From the NCBI GenBank assembly GCA_020637895.1, contig JACKJP010000005.1, forward strand, positions 186,001 to 250,000: 64,000 nucleotides of DNA. Reading direction: 5' to 3'. The notes beneath the pieces are model-generated. The model had not been told where the DNA came from and did not search any database. It saw only the letters and a list, made by a program, of their open reading frames with translations. This DNA is from Rhodobiaceae bacterium (GTDB lineage: Bacteria; Pseudomonadota; Alphaproteobacteria; Rhizobiales; Tepidamorphaceae). The position numbers and the translations under genes were made by a program. Positions 18,927 to 28,100 of this stretch are shown one piece after another (positions within the stretch are counted from its first letter, which is position 1; every line of letters begins with the position of its first letter).

Positions 18927-20124
18927 TGACGCCGGCCTCGGCAAGATCAGTGACTTCCTGTTCGTCAATGCCGAGTTCGCGAAGTATTGCGGCACTGTGC
19001 TCGCCGAGCCGAGGCGCCGGTCGCGGCCTGTTGCTGCTGCTACCCTCCACGATGACCATCGGGCCAATCCCCAGGGTTCGCCCTTCGGTCGGATGTTCGA
19101 TCTCCTGAACATAACCACTGTTGCGGAACCAGGGATCGCGCATGACATCGCCAAGGCTGTTGACGGCCGCAACGGCGATCCCGACCTCGCGGGCAATTTC
19201 AATCCACTCGTCTGTGGTCCTCTCAGGAAGCAATTGCCCAAGGAGGGCATAGAGATCGCCGATTTCATCGTTGCGCCGGCGATTATCGGTCACGCGTGGA
19301 TCCTCCGCGAGACCCGGCCGGCCTGCGGCACGAAAGAAACCCTGCCAGTCGCGTTTCGTATATGGCGTCAACGCGATGTAGCCGTCGCGCGTTGCCATCG
19401 GCCGGCGATATGGCGTCAGCAGGCGCCCGTAGCCTGCATCTCCTGCAGGCGGATCAAAGGTCAGGCCGCCGAGATGCTCCAGCAGCATGAACGCGGAGAT
19501 TGTCTCGGCCATCGGCACCGACACCGCTTGCCCCTTCCCCGTCTTCTCCCTGGCAAGAAGTGCGGCAAGGATTGCCTGACAGGCGAGCAGGCCGCTGACC
19601 TTGTCTGCGATCAGCGTCGGCACATAGCGCGGGACGCCGCTGTCGTCGGCGCACAGCGCCGCGAGGCCGGACACCGCCTGGATGACATCGTCGACGGCGG
19701 GGTCGGCCGCCCGTTCGCCGCCTGCCGAAAAGCCCGATGCGCTGCAATGGATCAGCCGCGGATTGGCCTTGCAAAGCGACTCATAATCTATGCCGAGCCG
19801 CTTTGCGGCTTCGGGACGCATGTTGTGCACCACAACGTCCGCCCAGGCGGCCAGTCGTTCGAGCACGCCGCGCGCCTCGGGTTGTTTCAGATCCAGTGCG
19901 AGCGACCGCTTGTTCCGGTTGAGCGCAAGATAGATCGATCCCATGCCGGGATTACGCGTCGTACCGGCATTGCGGATACCGTCGCCTTCGGGCGACTCGA
20001 CCTTGATCACGTCGGCACCAAGATCGGCAAGGCACAGCGTTGCCAGCGGCCCGAGGACGATCGCCGTGAGATCGAGGACGCGGCAGCCTGAAAGCGGCAG
20101 CGCGTTTTCTGAAATTGAATTCAT
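18910..20124 (-). CDS. Class III (CaiB/BaiF) CoA-transferase
   Basis: The 404-residue protein matches the formyl-CoA-transferase/CaiB family: LSGCRVLDLTAIVLGPLATLCLADLGADVIKVESPEGDG at the N-terminus, LNRNKRSLALDLKQPEAR, ADVVVHNMRPEA, and a C-terminal PAPRLGEHSAAILRELG. The expected catalytic Asp lies in the PAVDDVIQA segment. These enzymes move CoA between carboxylates. I chose the ATG at 20124 by alignment to the family N-terminus; one at 20151 would add nine residues. The substrate is unknown; it follows the leucine cluster but on the other side of tetR. Confidence 0.88.
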   Translation of the reverse strand: MNSISENALPLSGCRVLDLTAIVLGPLATLCLADLGADVIKVESPEGDGIRNAGTTRNPGMGSIYLALNRNKRSLALDLKQPEARGVLERLAAWADVVVHNMRPEAAKRLGIDYESLCKANPRLIHCSASGFSAGGERAADPAVDDVIQAVSGLAALCADDSGVPRYVPTLIADKVSGLLACQAILAALLAREKTGKGQAVSVPMAETISAFMLLEHLGGLTFDPPAGDAGYGRLLTPYRRPMATRDGYIALTPYTKRDWQGFFRAAGRPGLAEDPRVTDNRRRNDEIGDLYALLGQLLPERTTDEWIEIAREVGIAVAAVNSLGDVMRDPWFRNSGYVQEIEHPTEGRTLGIGPMVIVEGSSSNRPRPAPRLGEHSAAILRELGIDEQEVTDLAEAGVISGPV

Positions 20125-20199
20125 GTCAGGTCCATGCCCTGCCTGTCGCACTGTCCAATTGAAGCGACATACACGATGCCGCGCCGCGGGCGCCTGGGT

Positions 20200-20913
20200 C
20201 TATCCCTTTCGGGTGATGCGGATCAGCGTGAAAATCTTCAGCGGCGGCAGAGAACGCACCTCATCCAATTCGAGGTCGTCCCGCGAATTGACCCAGTTCT
20301 CGATCACACTGCGACGGATCAACGAACCCCAGCCGATTGCCGTGAACAGAGGTCGCGCCAGCGCCTCGAGCATGGCGACGAACCCGCTTTCATCGCCGAA
20401 GCGTGATGCAATCAGGATGGTGCCGCCAGGACGGACGACACGCGCCATCTCATCGAGCGCGCTCAGCGGATCCGGAACGACCGAAATCGTGAAGGGCGCG
20501 ACAGCCACATCGAATGAATCGTCGGCGAAGGAGAGCCGGCACGCATCCATCTGCTGGAGGCTTTTCACATGCGGCAACCGCGCCTGCTTTTCCTTGGCCC
20601 TCTGCAGCATTTCTTCCGACAGATCGATGCCGACAACCTCGGTAGAGGGCGCGTAGTATCGCAGCATCAGCCCGGTCCCGACGCCGACTTCCAGCAAGCG
20701 CGTTCCCAGTTGCGAGGCGACGCGCCCCGTTTCCCGGTGGGCGAAGTAGAGAAACCAGCTGTAGATCGCGTCGTACAGATGGACCCAGACACGATAGGCA
20801 CGGCGCTGAACCTCGTAGGCACGCGCGTAGGGTTCGCTGTCCTGGGGAGTTTCGTTCAGCAACGAATTGCCCTGATTGCTTTTTGTCTGTTCGGGTCGAC
20901 GCCCGCCATCCAT
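20200..20913 (-). CDS. Class I SAM-dependent methyltransferase (PmtA/UbiE-like)
   Basis: The 237-residue protein has the Rossmann SAM-binding motif LLEVGVGTGLML (about residues 73-84), VVGIDLSEEMLQRAKEK as motif II, and VAPFTISVVPDPLSALDEMARVVRPGGTILIASR as motifs IV-V. The N-terminal YRVWVHLYDAIYSWFL segment resembles rhizobial phosphatidylethanolamine N-methyltransferases (PmtA), which would make phosphatidylcholine precursors. Ubiquinone-type methyltransferases are the other option. GGAGATAAT precedes the ATG. It is divergent from the sirtuin gene. Confidence 0.78.
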   Translation of the reverse strand: MDGGRRPEQTKSNQGNSLLNETPQDSEPYARAYEVQRRAYRVWVHLYDAIYSWFLYFAHRETGRVASQLGTRLLEVGVGTGLMLRYYAPSTEVVGIDLSEEMLQRAKEKQARLPHVKSLQQMDACRLSFADDSFDVAVAPFTISVVPDPLSALDEMARVVRPGGTILIASRFGDESGFVAMLEALARPLFTAIGWGSLIRRSVIENWVNSRDDLELDEVRSLPPLKIFTLIRITRKG

Positions 20914-20995
20914 ATTATCTCCGGCAGCAGGCGTCCAGCGTTACAACTGCGCAGGATGCAGACTCGTTGCATCAAATCGTGTAGGCCTTTCGTTC

Positions 20996-21751
20996 ATGAG
21001 CGCAGCGGCAGACCTTTCCAGCTTGCTGGCGACATCGGAGCGGATCGTCGTCTTCACCGGCGCGGGCATTTCGACGGAAAGCGGCATCCCGGATTTCAGA
21101 AGCCCGGGCGGTGTCTGGAGCCGGATGTCGCCAATCTATTTTCAGGATTTCGTCGCCTCACGCGACATGCGCAGGGAAGCGTGGCGGCGCGTATTCAACA
21201 AGGTTGGCGGCTGGACCGGCGCGGAACCGAACGCAGGCCACTATGCCGTGGCGCGACTGATCGGTTCGGGCAAGGCATCTTCGGTCATTACCCAGAACGT
21301 CGACAATCTGCACCAGAGCGCCGGCGCCCCGGACGACCGGGTGATCGAAATACACGGCAATGCCTCCTACGCCAAATGCCTTCAGTGCGAGAAGCGATTT
21401 GAGCTGGAACCGCTGCGGCCGCGATGGGAAGCAGATGAAGACATCACCTGCGACGTCTGCGGCGGGCTGATCAAGACGGCGACGATCTCATTCGGCCAGG
21501 CGATGCCGGAAGCCGCCATGGCTCGCGCGGTCGCCGAAGCGCGGGCCTGCGACCTCTTTCTGGTGCTTGGTTCATCGCTCGTGGTCTACCCGGCGGCAAG
21601 CCTGCCGCTTATCGCCAAGGACGCCGGTGCACGGCTGGTGATCGTCAACCGCGAGCCGACCGAACAGGATGGCGTCGCGGATCTGGTGCTCAATACCGAA
21701 ATCGGCGCTCTGCTGACGGCGGCCCTCGCGCCGCTGAATTCGGTACAATAG
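20996..21751 (+). CDS. NAD-dependent protein deacylase (sirtuin, CobB/SIR2 family)
   Basis: The 251-residue protein shows the sirtuin motifs in order: FTGAGISTESGIPDFRSPGGVW (residues 20-41), the catalytic TQNVDNLHQSAG, the EIHGN histidine, one zinc ribbon of paired cysteines (CLQC and CDVCGG), and LGSSLVVYPAA for NAD binding. It removes acyl groups from protein lysines. The start at ATG 20996 is set by the family N-terminus; the open frame reaches to 20876 but would run into the divergent methyltransferase gene. Class II or III, and deacetylase or desuccinylase activity, cannot be decided here. Confidence 0.93.
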   Translation: MSAAADLSSLLATSERIVVFTGAGISTESGIPDFRSPGGVWSRMSPIYFQDFVASRDMRREAWRRVFNKVGGWTGAEPNAGHYAVARLIGSGKASSVITQNVDNLHQSAGAPDDRVIEIHGNASYAKCLQCEKRFELEPLRPRWEADEDITCDVCGGLIKTATISFGQAMPEAAMARAVAEARACDLFLVLGSSLVVYPAASLPLIAKDAGARLVIVNREPTEQDGVADLVLNTEIGALLTAALAPLNSVQ

Positions 21752-21894
21752 ACATTCCCCAAATGAGGTGCGCTCACCACACCTCTGGAAACTGGCATTC
21801 GCCCGTGCTAACTGCGGGCCATCGGACACGGGATTCAGGTCCGGCCGCAATCAATGAATGAACGACGGAACCCCGTCTTCTCAAGGAGATACCG

Positions 21895-22692
21895 ATGAGC
21901 GACACCTCCAGACACGAACCTCTCAGGTTTGAAGACGCAAGCGTTCTGATTACTGGCGGCACGTCGGGAGTCGGACTCGCCACTGCAATCCGGTTCGCCG
22001 AGAAAGGCGTTCGCAAGATTGCGCTTAACGGGCGCAATGCCGAGCGTGGCGCTGCTGCCTGTGACAAGGTGAAGAAAGCGGTACCGGGTGCCGATGTCCG
22101 TTTCTTTGCTGGCGACGGCAACAAGCTTGCCGAGGTCAAGGCGGTATGTGAGGGCGCGCGGTCAGCCTTCGGCAGCGTGGACATACTCATCAATTCGACG
22201 ATCGGCGGATTTGGCCCCGATCTCTTCCACAATATTCCCGAAGAAAATATCGAACCGATGGCCATGCAGCAGTTTCTGCCGCCGCTGCTTGCCTCGCGCA
22301 TCGTCTATCCCTGGATGCGCGAGAAGAACAATGGCGTGATCATCTCTATCGCTTCGGACGCCGGCAAATCCGCGACGCCGGGCGAGTCGGTCCTGGGTGG
22401 CGCCATGGCCGGCATCATCATGTTCACGCGCGGCCTGGCGATGGAAGCCAAGCGCAACAATATCCGGGTCAACGTCATGACACCGTCGATCATCGAGGGC
22501 ACGATGACCTATGACGAGGTGATGGCCGGCGAATTCTCCGGCAAGCTTTTTGCCAAGGCAATCAAGATGGCGCAGCTCGGCGTCGTCAATCCTGACGACA
22601 TGGCGAACATGATTGTCTTCCTTGCCTCGCCGGAATGCTCGAAGGTTACCGGACAGGCGGTCAGTGTGAACGGTGGCATCTCGGCGGCCTGA
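21895..22692 (+). CDS. SDR-family protein with degenerate catalytic Tyr/Lys
   Basis: The 265-residue protein has an intact Rossmann dinucleotide loop, TGGTSGVGLA (residues 20-29), and the C-terminal GQAVSVNGG of classical SDRs. However, where the YxxxK pair should be, the sequence reads SVLGGAMAG, giving Leu167 and Met171. The usual NNAG motif is INSTIGG. The fold should bind a nucleotide, but normal hydride-transfer catalysis is unlikely. It may be a non-catalytic subunit, a binding protein, or an enzyme with another mechanism. A paralogue partner is not adjacent. CAAGGAGATACC precedes the ATG, so translation should be good. Confidence 0.82.
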   Translation: MSDTSRHEPLRFEDASVLITGGTSGVGLATAIRFAEKGVRKIALNGRNAERGAAACDKVKKAVPGADVRFFAGDGNKLAEVKAVCEGARSAFGSVDILINSTIGGFGPDLFHNIPEENIEPMAMQQFLPPLLASRIVYPWMREKNNGVIISIASDAGKSATPGESVLGGAMAGIIMFTRGLAMEAKRNNIRVNVMTPSIIEGTMTYDEVMAGEFSGKLFAKAIKMAQLGVVNPDDMANMIVFLASPECSKVTGQAVSVNGGISAA

Positions 22693-22873
22693 CCGGGTCG
22701 GCGGGATGATTGGCCGATGTTCAATGTTGCGCCATACTCGTCGGGAAACAGACCACCAAAGGTAACAGCATCGTCGTGACGCAATCTGGCAAGGGCGCAG
22801 CAAGTCCCGATCCCTGTGGGCTGGCCTCTTGCAAGGTCGGCCGGTGCGTGATGCCGCATAGTCGGGATGCGGC

Positions 22874-24370
22874 ATGGAAGATATCTACGAAACGCTGATC
22901 ATCGGAGCGGGCCCGGCGGGCTTGACCGCAGGCTATGTACTCGCCCGCGAAGGGCGATCCGTCGCGGTCCTGGAAAAGGACCCCTGCTATGTCGGCGGCA
23001 TCAGCAGAACTGCCCGATACAAGGGATTTCATTTCGATATCGGCGGCCACCGCTTCTTTTCGAAGTCGAAGGAGATTGTCGATCTGTGGGATGAAATCCT
23101 GCCCGACGATTTCCTCGAGCGCGCGCGTCTCTCGCGGATTTTTTATGGCGGCCGTTTTTATAGTTACCCGCTGAATGCGATCGAAGCCCTGCGCAATCTC
23201 GGTCCCGTCGAGAGCGCGCGCTGCCTGGCATCGTTCGCCTATGCCAAGGCCTTTCCGATCAAGGCGCCGACCACATTTCACGACTGGGTTCGCAACCAGT
23301 TCGGCGAGCGGCTGTTCGGGATCTTCTTCAAGACCTACACCGAAAAGGTCTGGGGGATGAGCTGCGATGAAATTTCGGCCGACTGGGCGGCGCAGCGCAT
23401 CAAGGGCCTGAGCCTCTGGAGCGCGGCGAAGGACGCACTACGCCGATCGCTCGGGCTTGGACGGCTGAACGGAACGAACGGTCCGAAGACCCTGATTGAG
23501 TCCTTCCGCTATCCGCGCAAGGGACCCGGGATGATGTGGGAAGCCGCAGCGCGGAGGATGCAGGCCGCGGGCGGCACACTTCACATGGACGCAGCCATCG
23601 AACGGGTTGCGTTTGACAGGCCTTCGGGCGTGTGGAGCATCACGACGAAAAGCGCCGACGGCACAGTTCGCGAGTACCGCGCGCGAAACCTTCTGTCTTC
23701 GGCGCCTATCCGGGAATTGTTCTCGGTTATCGAGCCTCGCCCGGCGAGTGTCGCCGCTGCCTCCCGATTGCGCTACCGGGATTTTCTGACTGTTGTCCTG
23801 ATTGGCAGAGCGCATAGCGAGCCGCCCGACAACTGGATCTATATCCACGATCCGTCGGTAAAAGTCGGGCGAGTGCAGAACTTCCGCTCATGGTCGCCCG
23901 AGATGGTCCCCGACCAGAGCATGACCTGCCTCGGTCTGGAGTATTTCTGCTTTGAAGGCGATGGATTGTGGGCCGCGCCTGACGAAGTGCTCGTCGCAAT
24001 GGCCAAAGACGAAATCGATCGCATCGGCCTCATGAACCGGGCCGACATTACCGATGCGACGGTCGTGAGACAGGCAAAGGCCTACCCTGTCTACGACGCC
24101 AACTACGCGGAGATCGTCGCAGCGGTAAGGCGCGATATTGCCGCGAACTATCCCGGACTTCAGCTCATCGGCCGCAACGGCATGCACAAGTACAACAACC
24201 AGGACCATGCCATGATGACGGGGATGCTCGCCGCGATGAACATCATCGAGGGCGGGCCACGATACGATCTTTGGGGCGTGAATGAAGATGCCGAATATGC
24301 CGAGGCCGGCATGTCGGGGGTGAATTCCGCATTGAGTAGCGAACGACTTGTGCCGGGCAAGTCGGCGTGA
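22874..24370 (+). CDS. FAD-dependent oxidoreductase, amine-oxidase/protoporphyrinogen-oxidase-like
   Basis: The 498-residue protein begins with the FAD-binding dinucleotide motif TLIIGAGPAGLTAGYVLAREG followed by LEKDPCYVGGISRT. It has a GGHRFFSKS block and an AMMTGMLAAMNI segment near the C-terminus, as in NAD(P)/FAD proteins annotated as HemY-like or UDP-galactopyranose-mutase-like in polysaccharide clusters. The substrate is unclear. The region 22693-22873 upstream shows no recognised gene, and the ribosome-binding site is weak. Confidence 0.8.
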   Translation: MEDIYETLIIGAGPAGLTAGYVLAREGRSVAVLEKDPCYVGGISRTARYKGFHFDIGGHRFFSKSKEIVDLWDEILPDDFLERARLSRIFYGGRFYSYPLNAIEALRNLGPVESARCLASFAYAKAFPIKAPTTFHDWVRNQFGERLFGIFFKTYTEKVWGMSCDEISADWAAQRIKGLSLWSAAKDALRRSLGLGRLNGTNGPKTLIESFRYPRKGPGMMWEAAARRMQAAGGTLHMDAAIERVAFDRPSGVWSITTKSADGTVREYRARNLLSSAPIRELFSVIEPRPASVAAASRLRYRDFLTVVLIGRAHSEPPDNWIYIHDPSVKVGRVQNFRSWSPEMVPDQSMTCLGLEYFCFEGDGLWAAPDEVLVAMAKDEIDRIGLMNRADITDATVVRQAKAYPVYDANYAEIVAAVRRDIAANYPGLQLIGRNGMHKYNNQDHAMMTGMLAAMNIIEGGPRYDLWGVNEDAEYAEAGMSGVNSALSSERLVPGKSA

Positions 24371-24577
24371 CGTCAGAACGGGACGGAATTTCCCGCCGCT
24401 CATAGCCGTCATCCGCTGGGCGCAGACGTGCCATGCCGCATCCGCTATTGGCGAATTGGCCTGACAATGCAATTAACGTCCGAGAATCTCTTTGGATAAG
24501 AAATTGGGAGAGGCGCCTTGCGGTCTCGCCGGCGAGCCGCCTGATGCGGCGACGGGGCATGACCGTAGACTTGCAAG

Positions 24578-25939
24578 ATGACAAATCCATCCACCAGCCC
24601 CGCCCTTTTCGTATTCAATCTGCTTATCTTCATCTTCGTGATCGTCGGAATTTTCCTGCAGATTTTTTCCGTCGAGATGGGCGGCGCCGTGTGGACGGTC
24701 GTCGTCGTACTCTTTCTGCTGATGAACGCCCGCCGGCTGCGTTTCGCTGGCATCATCATGTCCGCCCTCGCAGTGACCGCGATCGGCATCGAATGGTATA
24801 CGAAGGGTCCAAGCGCACTTGATGGCGTCGTCAGGGCGAGCTTTTTCTTTTCGCTGCTGCTGTTGTTCCAGACTCTGGGACGCATCGCCGACCTGACGCG
24901 AGAAGTCGGAGAAATCGGCGAAGTCATCGTTTCGCGACCGCCCGGTCAACGCTACCTGTTCACGACCTTCGGCAGTCACATCCTCTCGGTCCCTCTCAAT
25001 CTGGGCGGACTTATCGTCATCAACACACTGCTGCGCTCTCGTGCGAAGAACCTTGACGACGACACGAACCGGGCCCTGGTGGTAGGCAGCCTGCGCGGAT
25101 TTGCCTCGACCACGTTCTGGTCGCCGTTTTCGCTGGGCGTCCTTATCGTCCTGTCATCGGTCGGAGATGTCGACTATCTGCATTTCGCGCCGATCGGCTT
25201 CGTCATGGCAATTGCCTATATGCTGTTCGGCTTCCGCTTCGAGCGGCGCGGCATCGCAGCGGCAGTTCGTGGCGCTGACTATCCGCCGCCCAACAGAAAG
25301 ATGATCGTCGGCGCCGTGCTCGGGGTCGCGCTTCTGTCCATCGGCATTGCCGCGGTTTCCCGGGCAACGCACCTGCAATTGATCCAGGTGGTTTTCCTCG
25401 TCCTCGTCGCGGGCTGCATCATCATGTCGCTCGTGCTGGCAAGGCGCGGGCTCATGACCGTGTCCAGCGCAATCAAGATGATGTCCGGCTCTGCCTCGAA
25501 CGTTGCCAACGAAACGGCGATCATCTGGGGTTCCACGGCGCTGGGCGCCGTGGTCGCCGGCGCACTCGCCAATGCCCACTGGCTCGAATCCGGCTTTGGC
25601 CCCCTGCAGGCGGGTATCGCGGCGGCAATCGTGCCTAGCCTGATCGTCCTCGGCGCCGCCATCGCCATCAATCCTCTGGTATCTGCAGCGATCCTCGCCG
25701 GCAGCCTCAGTGTGGTGTGGCCGGAGGGAGACAAGATCTGGCTGGTGTTCGCCATTATCTGGGGCTGGGTCGCGACCACCTGCGGAACCCCATTCACGGC
25801 CAACATGCTGCTCATCGCACAACAGCAGGGCATAACGTCCACCCAACTCGCATATGGATGGAATGGCCGATTTACGTTGCTGTCGCTGGCCATTCTCACC
25901 GTCATGGTGACTGTGGGCACGATCATCGCAACGCTCTAG
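24578..25939 (+). CDS. Polytopic membrane protein, possible ion/organic-anion transporter
   Basis: The 453-residue protein is almost entirely hydrophobic, with about 11-12 membrane segments in two similar halves and a short hydrophilic loop near residue 230. Short polar breaks inside membrane stretches (ASTTFWSPFSLGV near residue 175; CGTPFTANMLLIAQQ near 405) recall the re-entrant hairpins of ion-transporter-superfamily permeases such as the TRAP large subunit or arsenite/citrate permeases. I do not recognise the exact family. It converges on the DUF1810 gene with a 4-base overlap of the ends. Confidence 0.7.
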   Translation: MTNPSTSPALFVFNLLIFIFVIVGIFLQIFSVEMGGAVWTVVVVLFLLMNARRLRFAGIIMSALAVTAIGIEWYTKGPSALDGVVRASFFFSLLLLFQTLGRIADLTREVGEIGEVIVSRPPGQRYLFTTFGSHILSVPLNLGGLIVINTLLRSRAKNLDDDTNRALVVGSLRGFASTTFWSPFSLGVLIVLSSVGDVDYLHFAPIGFVMAIAYMLFGFRFERRGIAAAVRGADYPPPNRKMIVGAVLGVALLSIGIAAVSRATHLQLIQVVFLVLVAGCIIMSLVLARRGLMTVSSAIKMMSGSASNVANETAIIWGSTALGAVVAGALANAHWLESGFGPLQAGIAAAIVPSLIVLGAAIAINPLVSAAILAGSLSVVWPEGDKIWLVFAIIWGWVATTCGTPFTANMLLIAQQQGITSTQLAYGWNGRFTLLSLAILTVMVTVGTIIATL

Positions 25940-26379
25940 CCGGGTCTTTCGGATTCGAGCAGTCGGCAGGTTTCAGCATCGCGCTTGCCGTTGCACCAGC
26001 GCTCAAGCGCTTGGGTGAAGACATTTCGGGGATCAGGTGACGCGATCGAAAACAGCGTCATGGAAGAGCAGAACTTCATGTCGTCGGGAAATCCGAAAAG
26101 CGAATGTAATGATGCGGCAGGTGCCGCAATTGCTGCTTCGGTCATTTGACGCAATCGCGGCCCCAGAACCGGATGACCCAGGTATGCCTGTGCCTCATCG
26201 ATGGAATGAATGCCGTAGAACATGGCGGCCTCTGAACGTCCGAGGCCCCGCAGCTGCGGAAAGGTGAACCACATCCAGTGGCCGGATTTCCTGCCGGCGC
26301 GCAATTCGCTGATCGCCTGATGAAAAGCCTCGGTCTGCGCTTCTTCAAAACGCTCAAGGTTGAACGTAGTATCGCCCAA
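25936..26379 (-). CDS. DUF1810 family protein
   Basis: The 147-residue protein matches DUF1810 throughout: FNLERFEEAQ at the start, LRAGRKSGHWMWFTFPQLRGLGRSEAAMFYGI, ARAYLGHPVLGPRL-like sequence, and FPDDMKFCSSMTLF. The start is TTG at 26379, which gives the family N-terminus; no ATG is available until residue 36. The family is small and helical, of unknown function. Confidence 0.85.
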   Translation of the reverse strand: MGDTTFNLERFEEAQTEAFHQAISELRAGRKSGHWMWFTFPQLRGLGRSEAAMFYGIHSIDEAQAYLGHPVLGPRLRQMTEAAIAAPAASLHSLFGFPDDMKFCSSMTLFSIASPDPRNVFTQALERWCNGKRDAETCRLLESERPG

Positions 26380-26737
26380 AATTGCCCGCCCTTTCTTCCC
26401 ACCTTACATGGGCCTCAGTGTCGGCAGCATAGGCTCCTGTAACGCTATTTGTCCCCACCGACGCTCGCGCCAATGGAATGCTGCACTGCGCAATTTCCAT
26501 GCTGCAGTTGCGAAATCGAACGCCGCCTCTATAATGACTGGGAGGATTCGGTACGGTTTTCAGCGAGGAAAGCGGCATCAGCTTCGCCGACGACACGACA
26601 GAAATTGCCAGCCCGGCACCTAGCACGGCGCAGACCCCGCCAAAGGCGGTTTTGCCCCGGAGGTTTCCCCTCACCTCCAAAACGCTTTCTCTTGATACCT
26701 CTGCCTGTGACGGCCTTCACCGAAGGCGCTTAGCGTC
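26380..26737. other. Intergenic region upstream of the glucosylglycerol operon
   Basis: About 360 bases separate the divergent DUF1810 gene and the MFS gene. Short open frames on both strands show no recognisable protein and no good start site. It should hold the promoter of the osmolyte operon, but I cannot point to a reliable -35/-10 pair. Confidence 0.4.
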
Positions 26738-28033
26738 ATGAATCTGGCGATCATCAGGCTCGTCCCCTTTACGATGCTGCTGGCCAGCGTTGCCCTGCTC
26801 ATGCTGGGCGTCGGCCTTCAGAACACGCTACTGGGTGTGCGCGCGGGACTTGAGAGCTTCTCAAACATTGAGGTTGGCAGCCTCATGGGCGCCTATTTCG
26901 TCGGCTTCCTCGCCGGCTCGACGCTCGTGCCTTCCTTCATTTCCAATGTCGGCCATATCAGAACGTTCTCTGTCCTTGCCTCGCTCGCCTCCTGCGCGGT
27001 TCTGCTGCATCTTGCCGCCATCAATCCCTATGCCTGGGGCGTCCTCAGGCTGGTGACGGGCTTTTCCATCGCCGGTCTCTATCTGGTCGTGGAAAGCTGG
27101 CTCAACGGCCGCGCCGAAGCGAATTTCCGCGGCTTGCTGCTATCGGCCTATTTCTTCGTCAATCTGGGTGCGGTTGCCTTCGGGCAATTGCTCCTGCAGG
27201 CTGATGATCCGGGCGGCTTTCAGCTCTTTATCTATTCCTCGGTGCTCATGTCGCTCGCCGTCATTCCGGTCGGGCTGACGCGGTCGGAAGCGCCCGCGCC
27301 GACACGCCGGGTCAGTTTCGATTTCAGCGCTATCATCAGAATTTCGCCTTACGCGCTGATGGGGACGGCCATGGCCGGCCTCGCCAATGGTGCTTTCTGG
27401 GGGCTCGCGCCGCTTTATGGCGTCCAAACCGGTTTCTCGTCCAACGACATCGCCGTTGCAATGACGGTAACGATCCTCGGCGGCGCGGCGCTGCAATTGC
27501 CGCTTGGACGGCTGTCGGACATTGTCGATCGCCGTATCGTGATCTCTGCCTCCAACGTCGTCCTTGGCCTGATCGCCGCGATTATCGCGCTGCAACTGTT
27601 CGGAACGGGCGCATGGGGCGCGCTTGTCGCATTTCTTTTCGGCGGCCTGTTGTTGACCCAGTACGGGCTGTGCATCGCCCACGCGAATGATTTCGTCGGC
27701 GACGGCGATTTCGTTCAGCTGGCCGGGGCGCTGCTGCTCGTTTTCGGCGCCTGCGCGGCGGTCGGCCCGGTAGCAGGCTCGATCCTCATGACCGCGTTCG
27801 GTCCCAACGCGCTTTTCTGGTTCGTCGCCGCCGCCGCCTTCGCCAGTACGGCATTCGCTCTATGGCGCATGTCGCAACGCCAGGTTGTCGAGACGCGCGA
27901 CTTCGCGCCGGCGGCAGCCGGTCTGTCCGGTGCGATCCTCGCCCCCAGCGAGGCTGCGCTCGAAGGCGTGGGCGAAACCGGCCCCTTTGAGATCCGTCAG
28001 CAAGAGACCGAAAAGGAGAACGTCGGATCGTAA
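26738..28033 (+). CDS. MFS transporter, YcaD-like
   Basis: The 431-residue protein has 12 hydrophobic segments in the MFS two-times-six layout, with MGAYFVGFLAGSTLVP in helix 2-3, GFSIAGLYLVVESWLNGRAE in helix 4-5 and LPLGRLSDIVDRRIVI after helix 8. These mark the YcaD/UMF-type branch of the superfamily. A charged cytosolic tail of about 40 residues follows the last helix. It lies 67 bases upstream of the gpsA-like gene in the same direction, so it probably belongs to the glucosylglycerol operon. Its cargo is unknown; osmolyte export or re-uptake is only a guess. Confidence 0.85.
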   Translation: MNLAIIRLVPFTMLLASVALLMLGVGLQNTLLGVRAGLESFSNIEVGSLMGAYFVGFLAGSTLVPSFISNVGHIRTFSVLASLASCAVLLHLAAINPYAWGVLRLVTGFSIAGLYLVVESWLNGRAEANFRGLLLSAYFFVNLGAVAFGQLLLQADDPGGFQLFIYSSVLMSLAVIPVGLTRSEAPAPTRRVSFDFSAIIRISPYALMGTAMAGLANGAFWGLAPLYGVQTGFSSNDIAVAMTVTILGGAALQLPLGRLSDIVDRRIVISASNVVLGLIAAIIALQLFGTGAWGALVAFLFGGLLLTQYGLCIAHANDFVGDGDFVQLAGALLLVFGACAAVGPVAGSILMTAFGPNALFWFVAAAAFASTAFALWRMSQRQVVETRDFAPAAAGLSGAILAPSEAALEGVGETGPFEIRQQETEKENVGS

Positions 28034-28100
28034 CCCCGGCAGCGCGCCGGCCTGGCCGACAGCAGCGCTCGCCGATCCAGGACCGACCAAGGAGAACCCC

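Noticed and set aside
26354..26680. Open frame of 108 codons on the minus strand upstream of DUF1810
   Set aside because: Overlaps the DUF1810 start, has no ribosome site and no recognisable pattern beyond a short hydrophobic stretch.
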